A stretch of DNA of 64,000 nucleotides from Bacillota bacterium. GTDB taxonomy: Bacteria; Bacillota; Clostridia; Lachnospirales; Lachnospiraceae. Within the stretch, counting starts at the first letter, position 1. The number at the start of each line of letters is the position of its first letter. The stretch covers positions 62,001-126,000 of the forward strand of contig JAEZOB010000023.1 of assembly GCA_023414355.1 (NCBI GenBank). Direction: 5' to 3'. Both the position numbers and the translations under genes were made by a program. Under the pieces are notes generated by a model. The model saw only the letters and a list, made by a program, of their open reading frames with translations. It made no database searches and had not been told where the DNA came from. Below are positions 34,245 through 43,728 of the stretch, in pieces.

Positions 34245-35495
34245 ATGAAGAAGAATTTTTTCACTGGTTTATTTGTCGGAGTATTGAGTGCCCTACTGCT
34301 GGTAACAGCGGTTGGAACAGCTTTTTTACTTGTCGGTGCTAATAATGTGAAGACAACAGAGGCAAAGGAAAACGCTTCTGCAAATGAGATAGCCTCTCAA
34401 AGTCTCACTGGGGATAATTATGAAGAGATACAGGCGAAGCTTCAATTTCTGGATAAGCTGATCGATAATTATTACCTTGAGGATACGAAGGATGTGAAAT
34501 TTACCGATGGCGTCTATAAGGGCTTTATTGCCAGCCTTAAGGATCCTTATTCCGCCTATTATACTGCAGAGGAATATAAAGCTATGACAGAGGGGTCTTC
34601 CGGAGTTTATTGCGGAATTGGCGCATCTGTAAGCCAGGATGCCAAGACAGGGATCATCACAATTATCAAACCCTTCAAGGATAGCCCTGCTTATAAAGCA
34701 GGTATGCTGCCCGGCGATATTCTTTATAAGGTAAATGGAAAAGATATTTCAGGAGAAGATCTGACCCAGGTGGTGACGAAGCTGAAGGGCGAAGAAGGAA
34801 CCTCGGTAAAGGTGACTGTTGTTCGTGAGGGTAAGAGTGATCCGATTAACTTTACAATTACAAGAAAAAAGATTGAAGTTCCTACCATCGAATATAAGAT
34901 GCTGGATAATAAAATCGGATATATCAGCATTTCCGAATTTGATGCGATCACTGTAAATCAATTTGATGCTGCAGTGGATACGCTGGAGAAGAAGGGGATG
35001 AAGGGCCTGGTAGTGGATGTCCGGAATAATCCCGGCGGGTTACTGGATTCTGTAGTCAAGATTTTAGATCGACTGCTCCCGAAGGAGCTTCTGGTCTATA
35101 CAGAAGACAAGAATAATGTGAGAGAAGAAGAATTCGCAAGGGATAATACGAAGGTATCCATTCCGATGGCAGTCTTGATTAACGGCAACAGTGCCAGCGC
35201 TTCTGAAATCTTTGCAGGTGCGCTCCAGGATTATAAGAAGGCAACGATTATTGGAACAACAAGCTTTGGTAAAGGTATTGTTCAGAAGGTAATTCCGATT
35301 TCAGACGGAACTGCTGTGAAGCTCACAATATCCAAGTATTATACTCCAAACGGCAGAAACATCCATGGTAAGGGTATTACCCCTGATATCACCATTGATC
35401 TTACCGATGCGATGAAGAAAGAGGTTGTTATTCCGGTTGATAAGGATAACCAACTCCAGAAGGCAATCAAGGAAATCAATAAGAAAATGAGGTAA
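34245..35495 (+). CDS. carboxyl-terminal processing peptidase, S41 family
   Basis: A 416-residue secreted or membrane-anchored protease. An N-terminal signal/anchor (residues 8-30) is followed by a PDZ domain (about 110-195) and the S41 catalytic core with NGNSASASEIFAGAL (about 313-327, nucleophile Ser) and TTSFGKGIVQ (catalytic Lys about 345). ATG 34245 follows TTGGAG; an upstream in-frame start at 34191 lies inside the previous terminator. It belongs to the CtpA/CtpB group that trims C-termini outside the membrane. It is followed by a long hairpin. Confidence 0.85.
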   Translation: MKKNFFTGLFVGVLSALLLVTAVGTAFLLVGANNVKTTEAKENASANEIASQSLTGDNYEEIQAKLQFLDKLIDNYYLEDTKDVKFTDGVYKGFIASLKDPYSAYYTAEEYKAMTEGSSGVYCGIGASVSQDAKTGIITIIKPFKDSPAYKAGMLPGDILYKVNGKDISGEDLTQVVTKLKGEEGTSVKVTVVREGKSDPINFTITRKKIEVPTIEYKMLDNKIGYISISEFDAITVNQFDAAVDTLEKKGMKGLVVDVRNNPGGLLDSVVKILDRLLPKELLVYTEDKNNVREEEFARDNTKVSIPMAVLINGNSASASEIFAGALQDYKKATIIGTTSFGKGIVQKVIPISDGTAVKLTISKYYTPNGRNIHGKGITPDITIDLTDAMKKEVVIPVDKDNQLQKAIKEINKKMR

Positions 35496-35540
35496 TGCTA
35501 AGTATTCAATAGCACGGAATAGAGGAAGAACTAATGTTAT

Positions 35541-35601
35541 GAATAGGAATCCCAGCCAGATTTTGGATGTTGAACTAAAATTTGGGTTGGGATTCCTATT
35601 C
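35541..35601 (+). terminator. long imperfect hairpin after the S41 protease gene
   Basis: GAATAGGAATCCCA (35541-35554) pairs perfectly with 35588-35601, with further inner pairing; no long T tract, so termination is probable but not certain. Confidence 0.6.
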
Positions 35602-35730
35602 ATTTATAAAGAAGAAGTGTCGATAATAATAGTAGTCGTGTAAGGGAAGAACATCGTTTGTGAAATTCGATGAGAATGAACCGTCTTTATTATAGTTTTT
35701 TAATAATTTTATAGAAATTTTAAAAACACC

Positions 35731-35758
35731 CTAATGTAAACGGCAAATCTTCCGATAA
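35731..35758 (+). promoter_or_regulatory. sigma-D-like promoter of the flgM operon
   Basis: CTAA (35731-35734), 16 bases, TCCGATAA (35751-35758), close to the flagellar sigma consensus TAAA-N15-GCCGATAT and matching the versions before flaG and flagellin in this window. Confidence 0.65.
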
Positions 35759-35819
35759 ATATGTTATAGAGTTGAGGGAACTAATGGAGAACTCAGATAG
35801 TAGATAGGTGGTGATCAGA

Positions 35820-36098
35820 ATGCGTATTGATGCATTCAACAAGGTGAGTCAGTTGTACAATTCGAGCAGTGTAAAGGGCACGTCGAAGACAAAGGGTAGC
35901 AGCTTCAGCGATAAGCTTGAGATTTCTCAGGCAGGGAAGGATTATCAGGTGGCGAAGCAGATCGTTGCACGTACTCCTGATGTAAGAGAGGCTACAGTGA
36001 ATGATATCAGGGAGCGGATGCAAGCCGGGACCTATAATGTCACAATCAAAGACGTAGCTGACAAATTGGTTGATGATTATTTAAGTGAGACTATTTAG
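35820..36098 (+). CDS. flgM: anti-sigma-28 factor FlgM
   Basis: A 92-residue protein with a disordered serine/lysine-rich N-terminal half (contains KLEISQAGKDY) and the FlgM helical motif VREATVNDIRERMQAGTYNVTIKDVADKLVDDYL at the end. FlgM holds sigma-D until the hook is finished and is then exported. ATG 35820 is behind AGGTGG. It is first in the flgM-flgN-flgK operon, with a sigma-D-like promoter, giving a feedback loop. A hairpin (36108-36154) follows. Confidence 0.9.
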   Translation: MRIDAFNKVSQLYNSSSVKGTSKTKGSSFSDKLEISQAGKDYQVAKQIVARTPDVREATVNDIRERMQAGTYNVTIKDVADKLVDDYLSETI

Positions 36099-36107
36099 CA
36101 GATAAAT

Positions 36108-36160
36108 CAAGCGCCGTTCATTGAAGCTTAAATTAGCACAACAAATGGCGCTTGTTATGT
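36108..36160 (+). terminator. hairpin between flgM and flgN
   Basis: CAAGCGCC (36108-36115) pairs with GGCGCTTG (36147-36154), then TTATGTT. May attenuate the operon after flgM. Confidence 0.5.
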
Positions 36161-36197
36161 TAAATGACGTGCATCTGCAAAGGAGTGAGGGTTAGCG

Positions 36198-36713
36198 GTG
36201 GCAAGCTTAATAGAGGAATTAGTAAGCACACTAGAGCAGGAATACAGTGTATATCAGCAATTAATTCCTATAGCGGAAGAGAAGACGCGGGTCATCGTGA
36301 AAAATGACCTGAATTCTCTCCAGGAGATTACCGAACAGGAACAGCAGGCGATTATCAATATTAATCAGCTGGAGCGCAAGAGAGAAACGATCATGGTCAA
36401 CATTAAGACGGTAATAAACCGCAAGAGCGGGGAACTTACCTTGAGCACTCTGATCGGATTAATGGAAAAGCAACCAAAAGAGCAGCTTGCTCTTTCAATC
36501 ATACATGATAATCTAAAAAAATCGATTCACAGATTAGTCGAAATCAACAATCGTAACAAGTCGTTAATTCAACAATCCCTAGAAATGATAGAATTCAATA
36601 TGAATTTTATTCAGAGCACAAGGATGTCGCCGGGGAACAATACTTACACAAAGGGTGCTTCGAAATATGAGGACCTTGCTTCAGGGACAGGGATGTTCGA
36701 TACGAGGCAGTAA
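36198..36713 (+). CDS. flgN: flagellar export chaperone FlgN
   Basis: A 171-residue coiled-coil protein of the FlgN class, which escorts the hook-junction proteins FlgK and FlgL to the export gate. Helical heptads run through residues 1-140 (SLIEELVSTLEQEYSVYQQLIPIAEEK...). The start is GTG 36198, with AAGGAG 12 bases before. It is directly upstream of the two flgK genes, its expected clients. Confidence 0.85.
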   Translation: MASLIEELVSTLEQEYSVYQQLIPIAEEKTRVIVKNDLNSLQEITEQEQQAIININQLERKRETIMVNIKTVINRKSGELTLSTLIGLMEKQPKEQLALSIIHDNLKKSIHRLVEINNRNKSLIQQSLEMIEFNMNFIQSTRMSPGNNTYTKGASKYEDLASGTGMFDTRQ

Positions 36714-36734
36714 GAGTAAGGTGAGGTGTAGTCC

Positions 36735-38468
36735 ATGAGCTCGATGAGCAGTCTATATGTCGGTGTGTCCGGTCTGAACGTCAGCCAGGCAGCCTTAAAT
36801 GTTTCTGCACATAACCTGGCAAATGTAGATACAAAGGGCTATGTCAGACAACAGGCACTTCAGACAGATTTTAAGTACATAAAATTAGGTGATTCCTACT
36901 CATCCACTATGCAGAAGGGGATCGGATCCAATTTCGCTACCATTAAGCAGGTGCGCGATACGTTTCTGGACCAGGCATATCGCCAGGAATTGGGCAGGGG
37001 TGCTTATTATGATGCCCAAAATAATGCGGTGCAGGAAATCGAGGGTTTATTTGGTGAACTTGAAGGTGAGTCTTTTCAGGATACTATGAAAAATTTCTGG
37101 TATTCCCTTCAGGAGCTGGCGAAAGAACCTGACAGTGTGGTTACCAGAGCTACCCTGATACAGACTGCAGTAAGTTTCGTTGAGCGATCCGAGAACATAT
37201 CCAGACAGCTTAACGATTATCAGGTCAATCTGAATACACAGATTAAAGAACAGGTAAACCGTATCAATGAAATCGGTGAAAATATCACCAACTTAAATAC
37301 GAAAATAAGGCATTACGAAGCCTCCGGCGTTGAGAAAGCCAATGATTTAAGGGATGAAAGAAACAATCTGCTGGATGAGCTTAGTAAGATGGTCAATATT
37401 ACATATAGAGAAAATACAGTCGGCGTGGTTACCGTCAATGTAGAAGGATCTGTATTTGTATCGGAGGATACCTGGTACAGGATGGATACGAAGAAGGTAG
37501 ATGCGACATCAGATATGCTAAAGCCTGTGTGGCCTTCCCATGGCGATGCTGATATCTTCAATCTTGACAGAGTTCCCACTTCCGAGAATAACACGGACAT
37601 CGGTTCACTCAAAGGGTTATTGGTAGCAAGAGGTTATAAGAAGGCCAATTACACTGATATTCCGAAATATAATCCGGAGGAAGAGAGTGAAGCGCAGTAT
37701 AAGGCGGAGGTTGCAGAATACAACAGAACCATCAATGCTTCTGTAGTAATGTCAACTCAGGCTCAGTTTGATCAATTGGTTCATGGAATTGTCACTCTTG
37801 TCAATGGAATCTTCAGCCCCAATAAAGAAGTGACTCTGACTGACGGTACAAAAGCTGTGATCTACGATAGTGAGAACGCTCCGCTCGGTATGGATGCCGC
37901 AAAAACCAGAGGACAGGCACTCTTTAACAGAAAGTCGATGGACCGCTACCAAGATGAGGAGTTTATCACCTATGTGAATGATAGCGGAGTGAATGAGACA
38001 GTAGCTTCCTTTTACTACAATGAAGAGAATCCGGAGGATAACTACTCCTTATTTACACTGGGAGAGATTGAAGTAAATCCGAAAATTATGCAGAATTATG
38101 ATTTGATACCGCTATCAGACAACAATGGATCGGGAAGCTTTGATCCCGATGCGGTAAAGCAGTTGATGGATGTGTGGCATAATGGATTTTCCACCTTGTC
38201 ACCGAATACCTTGACGAAGTATAACTTCAACGATTACTATACGGCCTTTACCTCTGAGATAGCAAACCGCGGTGAAAAATTTGACACGATCGGTGATAAT
38301 CAGGCATCCATGGTAGAAAGTATCAATAATAAGAGATCTACGATTTCTGGTGTATCCTCTGATGAAGAGTTAACAAATTTAATCAAGTACCAGCATGCAT
38401 ACAATGCTTCCTCCAGATATGTCAATACAGTCAGTCAGATGCTGGAGGATATTATTAATAAATTATAA
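36735..38468 (+). CDS. flgK: hook-associated protein 1 FlgK
   Basis: A 577-residue hook-filament junction protein. It begins with the rod/hook signature (LYVGVSGLNVSQAALNVSAHNLANVDTKGYVRQ) and ends in the matching C-terminal helix (NLIKYQHAYNASSRYVNTVSQMLEDIINKL) for the coiled coil in the filament. It lies 21 bases after flgN. A second, longer flgK follows, differing in the central domain. Confidence 0.9.
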   Translation: MSSMSSLYVGVSGLNVSQAALNVSAHNLANVDTKGYVRQQALQTDFKYIKLGDSYSSTMQKGIGSNFATIKQVRDTFLDQAYRQELGRGAYYDAQNNAVQEIEGLFGELEGESFQDTMKNFWYSLQELAKEPDSVVTRATLIQTAVSFVERSENISRQLNDYQVNLNTQIKEQVNRINEIGENITNLNTKIRHYEASGVEKANDLRDERNNLLDELSKMVNITYRENTVGVVTVNVEGSVFVSEDTWYRMDTKKVDATSDMLKPVWPSHGDADIFNLDRVPTSENNTDIGSLKGLLVARGYKKANYTDIPKYNPEEESEAQYKAEVAEYNRTINASVVMSTQAQFDQLVHGIVTLVNGIFSPNKEVTLTDGTKAVIYDSENAPLGMDAAKTRGQALFNRKSMDRYQDEEFITYVNDSGVNETVASFYYNEENPEDNYSLFTLGEIEVNPKIMQNYDLIPLSDNNGSGSFDPDAVKQLMDVWHNGFSTLSPNTLTKYNFNDYYTAFTSEIANRGEKFDTIGDNQASMVESINNKRSTISGVSSDEELTNLIKYQHAYNASSRYVNTVSQMLEDIINKL

Positions 38469-38504
38469 AATAGATAAGCTGATCGGCAGCAGAACGGAGG
38501 TATT

Positions 38505-40349
38505 ATGAGTTCAACTTTTTTTGGTCTGAATATAGGTGTATCAGGTTTATATACGTATCAGGCTTCACTCGATACGACAGCCCATAATGTCTCTAATGCT
38601 GAGACTGAGGGATATTCCAGGCAGGTAATGAATCAGAAGGCCGGTAAGGCACTTAAGATGAATTCCTCCTATGGTATGGCCGGAACAGGTGTCAATGTCT
38701 CGGGTGTGGAACAGCAGCGGGATGAATACTATGATTCGAAGTTCTGGAAGAATAGTTTGCAATACGGTGAGTATTCCGGTAAGTCTTATTATATGAATGA
38801 AATTGAAAGCTATTTTAATGAGGTTACAGTAGATGGGTTTACGACAACCTATAATTCCATGCAAAACAGCCTTCAGGAGTTATCCAAGAACCCTGCCAGC
38901 CTGACAGTGCGTAACCAGGTGGTGAATTATGCGGAGAGCTTCGCGGAGTATTTCAATTCCTTATCTACGAACCTAAAGAAAATTCAAGAAGAATGTAATT
39001 TTGAAATTCGTAATAAAGTGGAGCAAATCAATTCGACAGCGCAGCAGATCGCAGCATTATCAAAACAGATCAATACGCTGGAGGTTACCGGAGGCACTGC
39101 TAATGATTTAAGAGATCAGAGGGCACTTCTGGTCGATGAGCTTTCGGAGGTAGCGAACATCACTGTATCAGAAAAGGCAGTGGGTGATAATGTCGGTGTC
39201 ACCAGCTATATCATTAAGCTGGATGGAGTTACACTGGTAGATAATAATAACTTCAATCAACTAAAGCTTGTGCCCAGAAGACTCAAGGATAATCAGAACG
39301 ATGGCGATGGCTTATATGATATAGAATGGGGTAACGGGCAGCGCTTTGATATGCGGAGCAATACGCTGGGAGGCTCTCTACAGGCGCTTCTGGAAGTGCG
39401 TGACGGAAATAACCAGTTCAATCTTCAGGGAAAGGTAGATGCTCAAAAGGGTGAAAACTATATACTCTTATCAGATACCAATATTAACAGCCAGGAGAAG
39501 CTGAATATCCCGGAGACAGGCTTCATTACTGTTGGTGATCGTGAATATGCCTACACAGGCTTTGAAGTTACCATTGATGAAGGGAAATATGTATATAATT
39601 TTGAATTAGAGGATTATGTAGAGGTGGATGCTTTCGGAGACCTTGGGCAGATCGGCGAAAGTATCAATTATAAAGGTATCCCTTACTACATGGAACAATT
39701 GAATGAATTTGTCAGAACCTATGCAAAGACCGTCAATGACATCCATAGAAGTGGTCAGAATCTAAAGGGAGGCGCAGGAGATGACTTCTTCACCGCGTCA
39801 GACAAGATAAGCGGAAAGGATTATACCTTTGGACCGCTGAAGGATTCCGGTGACAGTACCTATTATGATTATAGTAGATTCGATTCCAAGACAGGCTCCT
39901 ATTATGAGGAATTAACAGAGGGTGAGCCGAATTACGGATATTATTATCTGATGACTGCTGAGAATTTTACCGTGAATGAGACTCTGATTGCTGATTCCAG
40001 TCTGGTAACTACGACGAAGGATATTACAAACGGTACCGAAGCGAATGATATCGTGAAGAAGCTGTTGGCATTGAAGGATGATAAGACGTTACTTGGAACA
40101 CCGGAAGGCTTCTTCCAGACGCTGGTGGCAGAAATCGGTATTGACACGGATAAAGCAGCTACCTTTGCAGAAAGTCAATCCAATATTTTGAAATCGATTA
40201 CCAATCAAAGACTATCGGTATCCGGTGTTGATGTAGATGAAGAAGCCATGAACCTGGTTCGCTTCCAAAATGCCTATAATCTTTCGGCAAAGGTGGTCAC
40301 GGTTATGGATGAGATCTATGATAAGCTGATCAATTACATGGGCGTATAG
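38505..40349 (+). CDS. second FlgK-type hook-associated protein
   Basis: A 614-residue FlgK paralogue with the same conserved ends (IGVSGLYTYQASLDTTAHNVSNAETEGYSRQ near the start, NLVRFQNAYNLSAKVVTVMDEIYDKLINYMGV at the end), and a different middle domain about 40 residues larger. GGAGG precedes ATG 38505. Two FlgK proteins in tandem could form a composite junction or serve alternately. The gene is followed by a palindrome and a 45-bp tandem array. Confidence 0.85.
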   Translation: MSSTFFGLNIGVSGLYTYQASLDTTAHNVSNAETEGYSRQVMNQKAGKALKMNSSYGMAGTGVNVSGVEQQRDEYYDSKFWKNSLQYGEYSGKSYYMNEIESYFNEVTVDGFTTTYNSMQNSLQELSKNPASLTVRNQVVNYAESFAEYFNSLSTNLKKIQEECNFEIRNKVEQINSTAQQIAALSKQINTLEVTGGTANDLRDQRALLVDELSEVANITVSEKAVGDNVGVTSYIIKLDGVTLVDNNNFNQLKLVPRRLKDNQNDGDGLYDIEWGNGQRFDMRSNTLGGSLQALLEVRDGNNQFNLQGKVDAQKGENYILLSDTNINSQEKLNIPETGFITVGDREYAYTGFEVTIDEGKYVYNFELEDYVEVDAFGDLGQIGESINYKGIPYYMEQLNEFVRTYAKTVNDIHRSGQNLKGGAGDDFFTASDKISGKDYTFGPLKDSGDSTYYDYSRFDSKTGSYYEELTEGEPNYGYYYLMTAENFTVNETLIADSSLVTTTKDITNGTEANDIVKKLLALKDDKTLLGTPEGFFQTLVAEIGIDTDKAATFAESQSNILKSITNQRLSVSGVDVDEEAMNLVRFQNAYNLSAKVVTVMDEIYDKLINYMGV

Positions 40350-40374
40350 GTTCGTAAAAACGTACGAACCTTTG

Positions 40375-40420
40375 GAAGAATCCAAAATGAATTCCATTGG
40401 AAATTCATTTTGAATTCTTC
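40375..40420. repeat. dispersed palindrome, family A, copy 2
   Basis: GAAGAATCCAAAATGAATTC, then CATTGG and the complementary arm to 40420; a 46-bp almost perfect palindrome after flgK2, similar to 14615-14662. It may act as a terminator. Confidence 0.6.
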
Positions 40421-40668
40421 TGAAGTAGCCAAGGTATTCCAGTGGAAATTCAGTTTCAATTCTTCTGAAGTAGTCAAAGTATTCCAGTGGAAATTCAGTT
40501 TCAATTCTTCTGAAGTAGCCAAAGTATTGAGTTGGAAATTCATTTTGCATTCTTCTGAGGTAGCCAAAGTATTGTGTTGGGAATTCAGTTTGCGTTCTTC
40601 TGAGGTAATCAAGGTGTTGTGATAGAAATTGAGATTCAATACTTCTAAAGAAGTCGAGGTTCTGTTCT
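40399..40668. repeat. 45-bp tandem array, six copies
   Basis: Units begin at 40399, 40444, 40489, 40534, 40579 and 40624. They diverge progressively from left to right; the first overlaps half of the palindrome at 40375-40420, so the array probably grew from it. Both strands stay open because 45 is a multiple of three, but there is no start signal. Together with flanking bases this fills the 430-bp gap between flgK2 and flgL. Confidence 0.85.
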
Positions 40669-40779
40669 AAAAGGTAAATAGATGATTTTGTACAAGAACA
40701 ATGTAGACCAAGTATTTATAGGATTTTATATTTTGTTAAATCAGGATTTAATAATGTAGACAGGTAAGGAGGTTCGAAT

Positions 40780-42291
40780 ATGCGTATTACAAATAAGATG
40801 ATGACAAATAATATGATGAGCAATATCAATAGGAACAAGCTCAGCATGAATTCGCTGGAACAGCAGTATTCCACGGGCAAGAAGATTCAGAGGCCGAGTG
40901 AGGATCCAATCATTGCCGTCAGAGCTTTAAAGCTGAGAACTAACCTTACTGAGATAAATCAATATTATGATAAGAACATTCCGGATGCAAAGTCCTGGAT
41001 GGACGTAACAGAGAGCTCCCTGGATAATGTAAACAAGATTTTGACTAAGATCAATTCCTATTGCGTACAAGGCAGTACAGATACCTTAACTGCGAAGGAC
41101 CGAGATGCGGTAATCGCAGATCTTCAACAGCTGAAGACTCAGGTCTATCAGGAGGGAAATGCCAATTATGCAGGAAGATATGTATTTACCGGATACAAGA
41201 CAGATAGCTCCCTGACCTTCTCCGAAAATGAACCTAATCTGAATTATGCTATCACAGAGCATTTTACCGGGGAACAGGTTAAGGTGAGTAATAAAGTAAT
41301 CGGCGGATATACCATGGCTGACGTGGGAACCAGTAGCTTTGATACAGCCCCATCCTTGCAGCAGACCTATCGTCTACAGCTTTCTTATGATAATCTGGTG
41401 AAAACGACTGCACCGGCAAGCGTTACATATACCACGGTCAATGCTTCCGGTGTGGAAGTGGAGCAGTCAATCTCAAGTATTACTGTAATGTCTCTGGACG
41501 CCTTGGCGTCAGATCCGGCAACAAGTCCGGATGATGCTTATAAACCGGGTCCAACCGCAGTATATTATATTCCTGAGACCGGTGAGATGGTTTTCGGCTC
41601 AGATGTATATAATAATCTTAAAAACGCAACAGACATATCCCTGACCTATCAGAAGACAGGTTTTGAAGAAGGAGAGCTGAAGCCGGAGCACTTCTTTACC
41701 TGTACAAAATCGGATACTACTTCCACTGAAGAGGATATCAATTTTACCAAGGAAGACCAACAGATAAAATACGAGATTAATTTTAGTCAGAAGCTGACGA
41801 TCAATACCCAGGCGTCCGATGCGTTTTCCCATGATCTCGGCAGAAGCATTGATGATATTCTTGATTCAGTGAACGCTGTAAAGGAAGTAGAGGATATTAT
41901 TACCGAGATTGGTAACCGTCTTAAGGACACCAATCTTTCGGATGCTGACAGAGCGAGCTTAGTTAAGATGAAGGGTCAGATGGATACGGAGCTGGCATTA
42001 AAAAAGGATCAGATGCAGAAGGCATTTTCCAAAGGTATTGGTGTATCTTCCCGAGAACAGGATAAACTGAACGTAGCAGTTGCGGATCTGGGTAGCAGAT
42101 ATGTTCGTCTGGAACTGACGGAGGACCGCCTGTCCAGCCAGTCTACAGATTTTGAAGACCTGATGTCGAACAATGAGGATGCTGACATTGCAGATACTAT
42201 TATAAAGTATTCCTCAGCAGAAGCGATCTACAATGCTTCGCTATCTGCTGCATCCAAGGTTATTCAGAAATCTCTGCTGGATTTTCTGTAA
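40780..42291 (+). CDS. flgL: hook-associated protein 3 FlgL
   Basis: A 503-residue junction protein with a flagellin-like N-terminus (MRITNKMMTNNMMSNINRNKLSMNSLEQQYSTGKKIQRPSEDP) and C-terminal helix. It is longer than many FlgL because of a domain insertion (residues about 160-370). AAGGAGG precedes ATG 40780. It is separated from flgK2 only by the repeat array and probably belongs to the same operon. Confidence 0.9.
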   Translation: MRITNKMMTNNMMSNINRNKLSMNSLEQQYSTGKKIQRPSEDPIIAVRALKLRTNLTEINQYYDKNIPDAKSWMDVTESSLDNVNKILTKINSYCVQGSTDTLTAKDRDAVIADLQQLKTQVYQEGNANYAGRYVFTGYKTDSSLTFSENEPNLNYAITEHFTGEQVKVSNKVIGGYTMADVGTSSFDTAPSLQQTYRLQLSYDNLVKTTAPASVTYTTVNASGVEVEQSISSITVMSLDALASDPATSPDDAYKPGPTAVYYIPETGEMVFGSDVYNNLKNATDISLTYQKTGFEEGELKPEHFFTCTKSDTTSTEEDINFTKEDQQIKYEINFSQKLTINTQASDAFSHDLGRSIDDILDSVNAVKEVEDIITEIGNRLKDTNLSDADRASLVKMKGQMDTELALKKDQMQKAFSKGIGVSSREQDKLNVAVADLGSRYVRLELTEDRLSSQSTDFEDLMSNNEDADIADTIIKYSSAEAIYNASLSAASKVIQKSLLDFL

Positions 42292-42374
42292 AAATTATAA
42301 TGCAAAAAAATGACAAATCATGTATAATGTCGATGAAAGAGATTGGTTATTTCGATGAAGGGAAGGAGATAGGT

Positions 42375-42842
42375 ATGCTGGTTAAGACAAAGCATTTTGG
42401 AGAAGTTGATTTGGATGATAATAAAGTCATTCATTTTGAAAATGGTATCTTTGGATTTGAAGATTATAAAAAGTATACAATACTATATGATGAGGAAGAT
42501 GGTGAAAAACCTGATATCTCATGGCTTCAAAGTCTGGATGAGCCTGCATTGGCGATTCCTGTAATCAATCCTTTGATGGCGATACCCGATTATAATCCTC
42601 AGGTGGATGATGAATATTTAAATCCATTGGGGGACTTAACAGAGGAGAATATTGTAGTACTGGTATCTATTACTGTTCCTGAAAATGTCGAGAAGATGAC
42701 TGCTAATATGAAAGCACCATTCATAATAAATTCTGATGATAGAAAAGGTGCACAGGTAGTAGTGGAGAATTTAGAATACGAGATTAAGTTCAGCTTTTAT
42801 GATCAATTACAGGCTTATAAGGCGGCAAAGGAGGGCAAATAA
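42375..42842 (+). CDS. fliW: flagellar assembly factor FliW
   Basis: A 155-residue protein with the FliW hallmarks TKHFGEVDLDDNKVIHFENGIFGFEDYKKY near the start and WLQSLDEPALAIPVINP. FliW binds flagellin and, when free, CsrA. ATG 42375 follows AAGGAG at six bases; the upstream in-frame ATG at 42300 lacks a site. One base separates its stop from csrA, so the antagonist pair is translationally coupled. Confidence 0.9.
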   Translation: MLVKTKHFGEVDLDDNKVIHFENGIFGFEDYKKYTILYDEEDGEKPDISWLQSLDEPALAIPVINPLMAIPDYNPQVDDEYLNPLGDLTEENIVVLVSITVPENVEKMTANMKAPFIINSDDRKGAQVVVENLEYEIKFSFYDQLQAYKAAKEGK

Positions 42843-42843
42843 T

Positions 42844-43065
42844 ATGCTGGCCCTTTCAAGGAAGGTGAATGAATCCATTATCATTGGCAATGATATCGAG
42901 ATTACTGTTTTAGAGGTTAAGGGAGATCAGGTAAAGATTGGCATCAATGCACCAAAATCGGTTCCTGTGTATCGAAAAGAAATCTATCTACAGATTAAGG
43001 AAGCCAATAAAGAGGCAGCGGATACGTTAGCCACGGATAAGGATTTAAAGAAGATATTTCATTAA
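42844..43065 (+). CDS. csrA: RNA-binding translational regulator CsrA
   Basis: A 73-residue CsrA with the core MLALSRKVNESIIIGNDIEITVLEVKGDQVKIGINAPKSVPVYRKEI; this ends in a short variable tail. It binds GGA motifs in RNA. Two such sites, one a classic hairpin-loop site, lie in the flagellin leader at 46395-46430. Released by FliW when flagellin builds up, it would repress flagellin translation. Confidence 0.95.
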   Translation: MLALSRKVNESIIIGNDIEITVLEVKGDQVKIGINAPKSVPVYRKEIYLQIKEANKEAADTLATDKDLKKIFH

Positions 43066-43094
43066 TGTAATTATATTATGTTATTTTTGCAAGC

Positions 43095-43146
43095 AAAAGC
43101 TTTTCATAGATAGTTCTGAGAATGACTATCTGAGAAAAGCTTTTAT
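43095..43146 (+). terminator. rho-independent terminator of the fliW-csrA operon
   Basis: AAAAGCTTTTC (43095-43105) pairs with GAAAAGCTTTT (43134-43144), with an inner AGATAGT/ACTATCT stem. Confidence 0.8.
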
Positions 43147-43174
43147 GTTTTTATGAAATATTTAGCTTTTGATA

Positions 43175-43202
43175 TAAACATTTTTCTAGAAATATCCGAT
43201 AT
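43175..43202 (+). promoter_or_regulatory. sigma-D promoter of the flaG-fliD operon
   Basis: TAAA (43175-43178), 16 bases, TCCGATAT (43195-43202). Confidence 0.75.
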
Positions 43203-43302
43203 TATCATTAGACTGATTATGTATTTAAGCAACGTATAGGAAGGAAATGAATGGAGTAAGCTGTTGTAGGTTATCGACAAAACACATGGAGGTGTATTTC
43301 GT

Positions 43303-43716
43303 ATGTCAGTAAATCAAGTATCTGATTCAAATTATTACAATATGACAAATTTAGATCCCAAAACTCCTACAGTTAATGTGACTAGTCAAATACCAAATAT
43401 TAAATTGGCGGATAATTCGGCTGTGGCACCAGCTACAGGTACGAATCAGAATGGAGAGAATAGCGAAAGCTCAAAGAAGCCTTTTGCCAATCCGGAAAGT
43501 CAAATGCGTAGCGTAATTAGTAAAACAAATAGCGAACTGCATTTTAGAGGGACTAAATGTGAATTCAAATATTATGATGACATCAATCGCGTAGCGATTA
43601 AAGTGCTTGATAAAGAGACGAACGAGGTCATACGCGAAATACCTCCGGAGGATGCAATAGAATTAATTCAGAAGCTATGGGAGTATGCAGGACTTCTTTA
43701 TGACGAGAAAGGTTAA
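43303..43716 (+). CDS. flaG: FlaG family protein
   Basis: A 137-residue protein with a disordered N-terminal part (Thr/Pro/Asn-rich) and a FlaG domain (about 70-137: FKYYDDINRVAIKVLDKETNEVIREIPPEDAIELIQKLWEYAGLLYDEKG). FlaG affects filament length and is usually just upstream of fliD, as here. GGAGG precedes ATG 43303 and a sigma-D promoter lies at 43175-43202. Confidence 0.9.
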   Translation: MSVNQVSDSNYYNMTNLDPKTPTVNVTSQIPNIKLADNSAVAPATGTNQNGENSESSKKPFANPESQMRSVISKTNSELHFRGTKCEFKYYDDINRVAIKVLDKETNEVIREIPPEDAIELIQKLWEYAGLLYDEKG

Positions 43717-43728
43717 GGAGGGATTACT

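Noticed and set aside
40212..40639. ORFs on both strands between flgK2 and flgL
   Set aside because: Both are read-outs of the 45-bp array; neither has a promoter or ribosome site.
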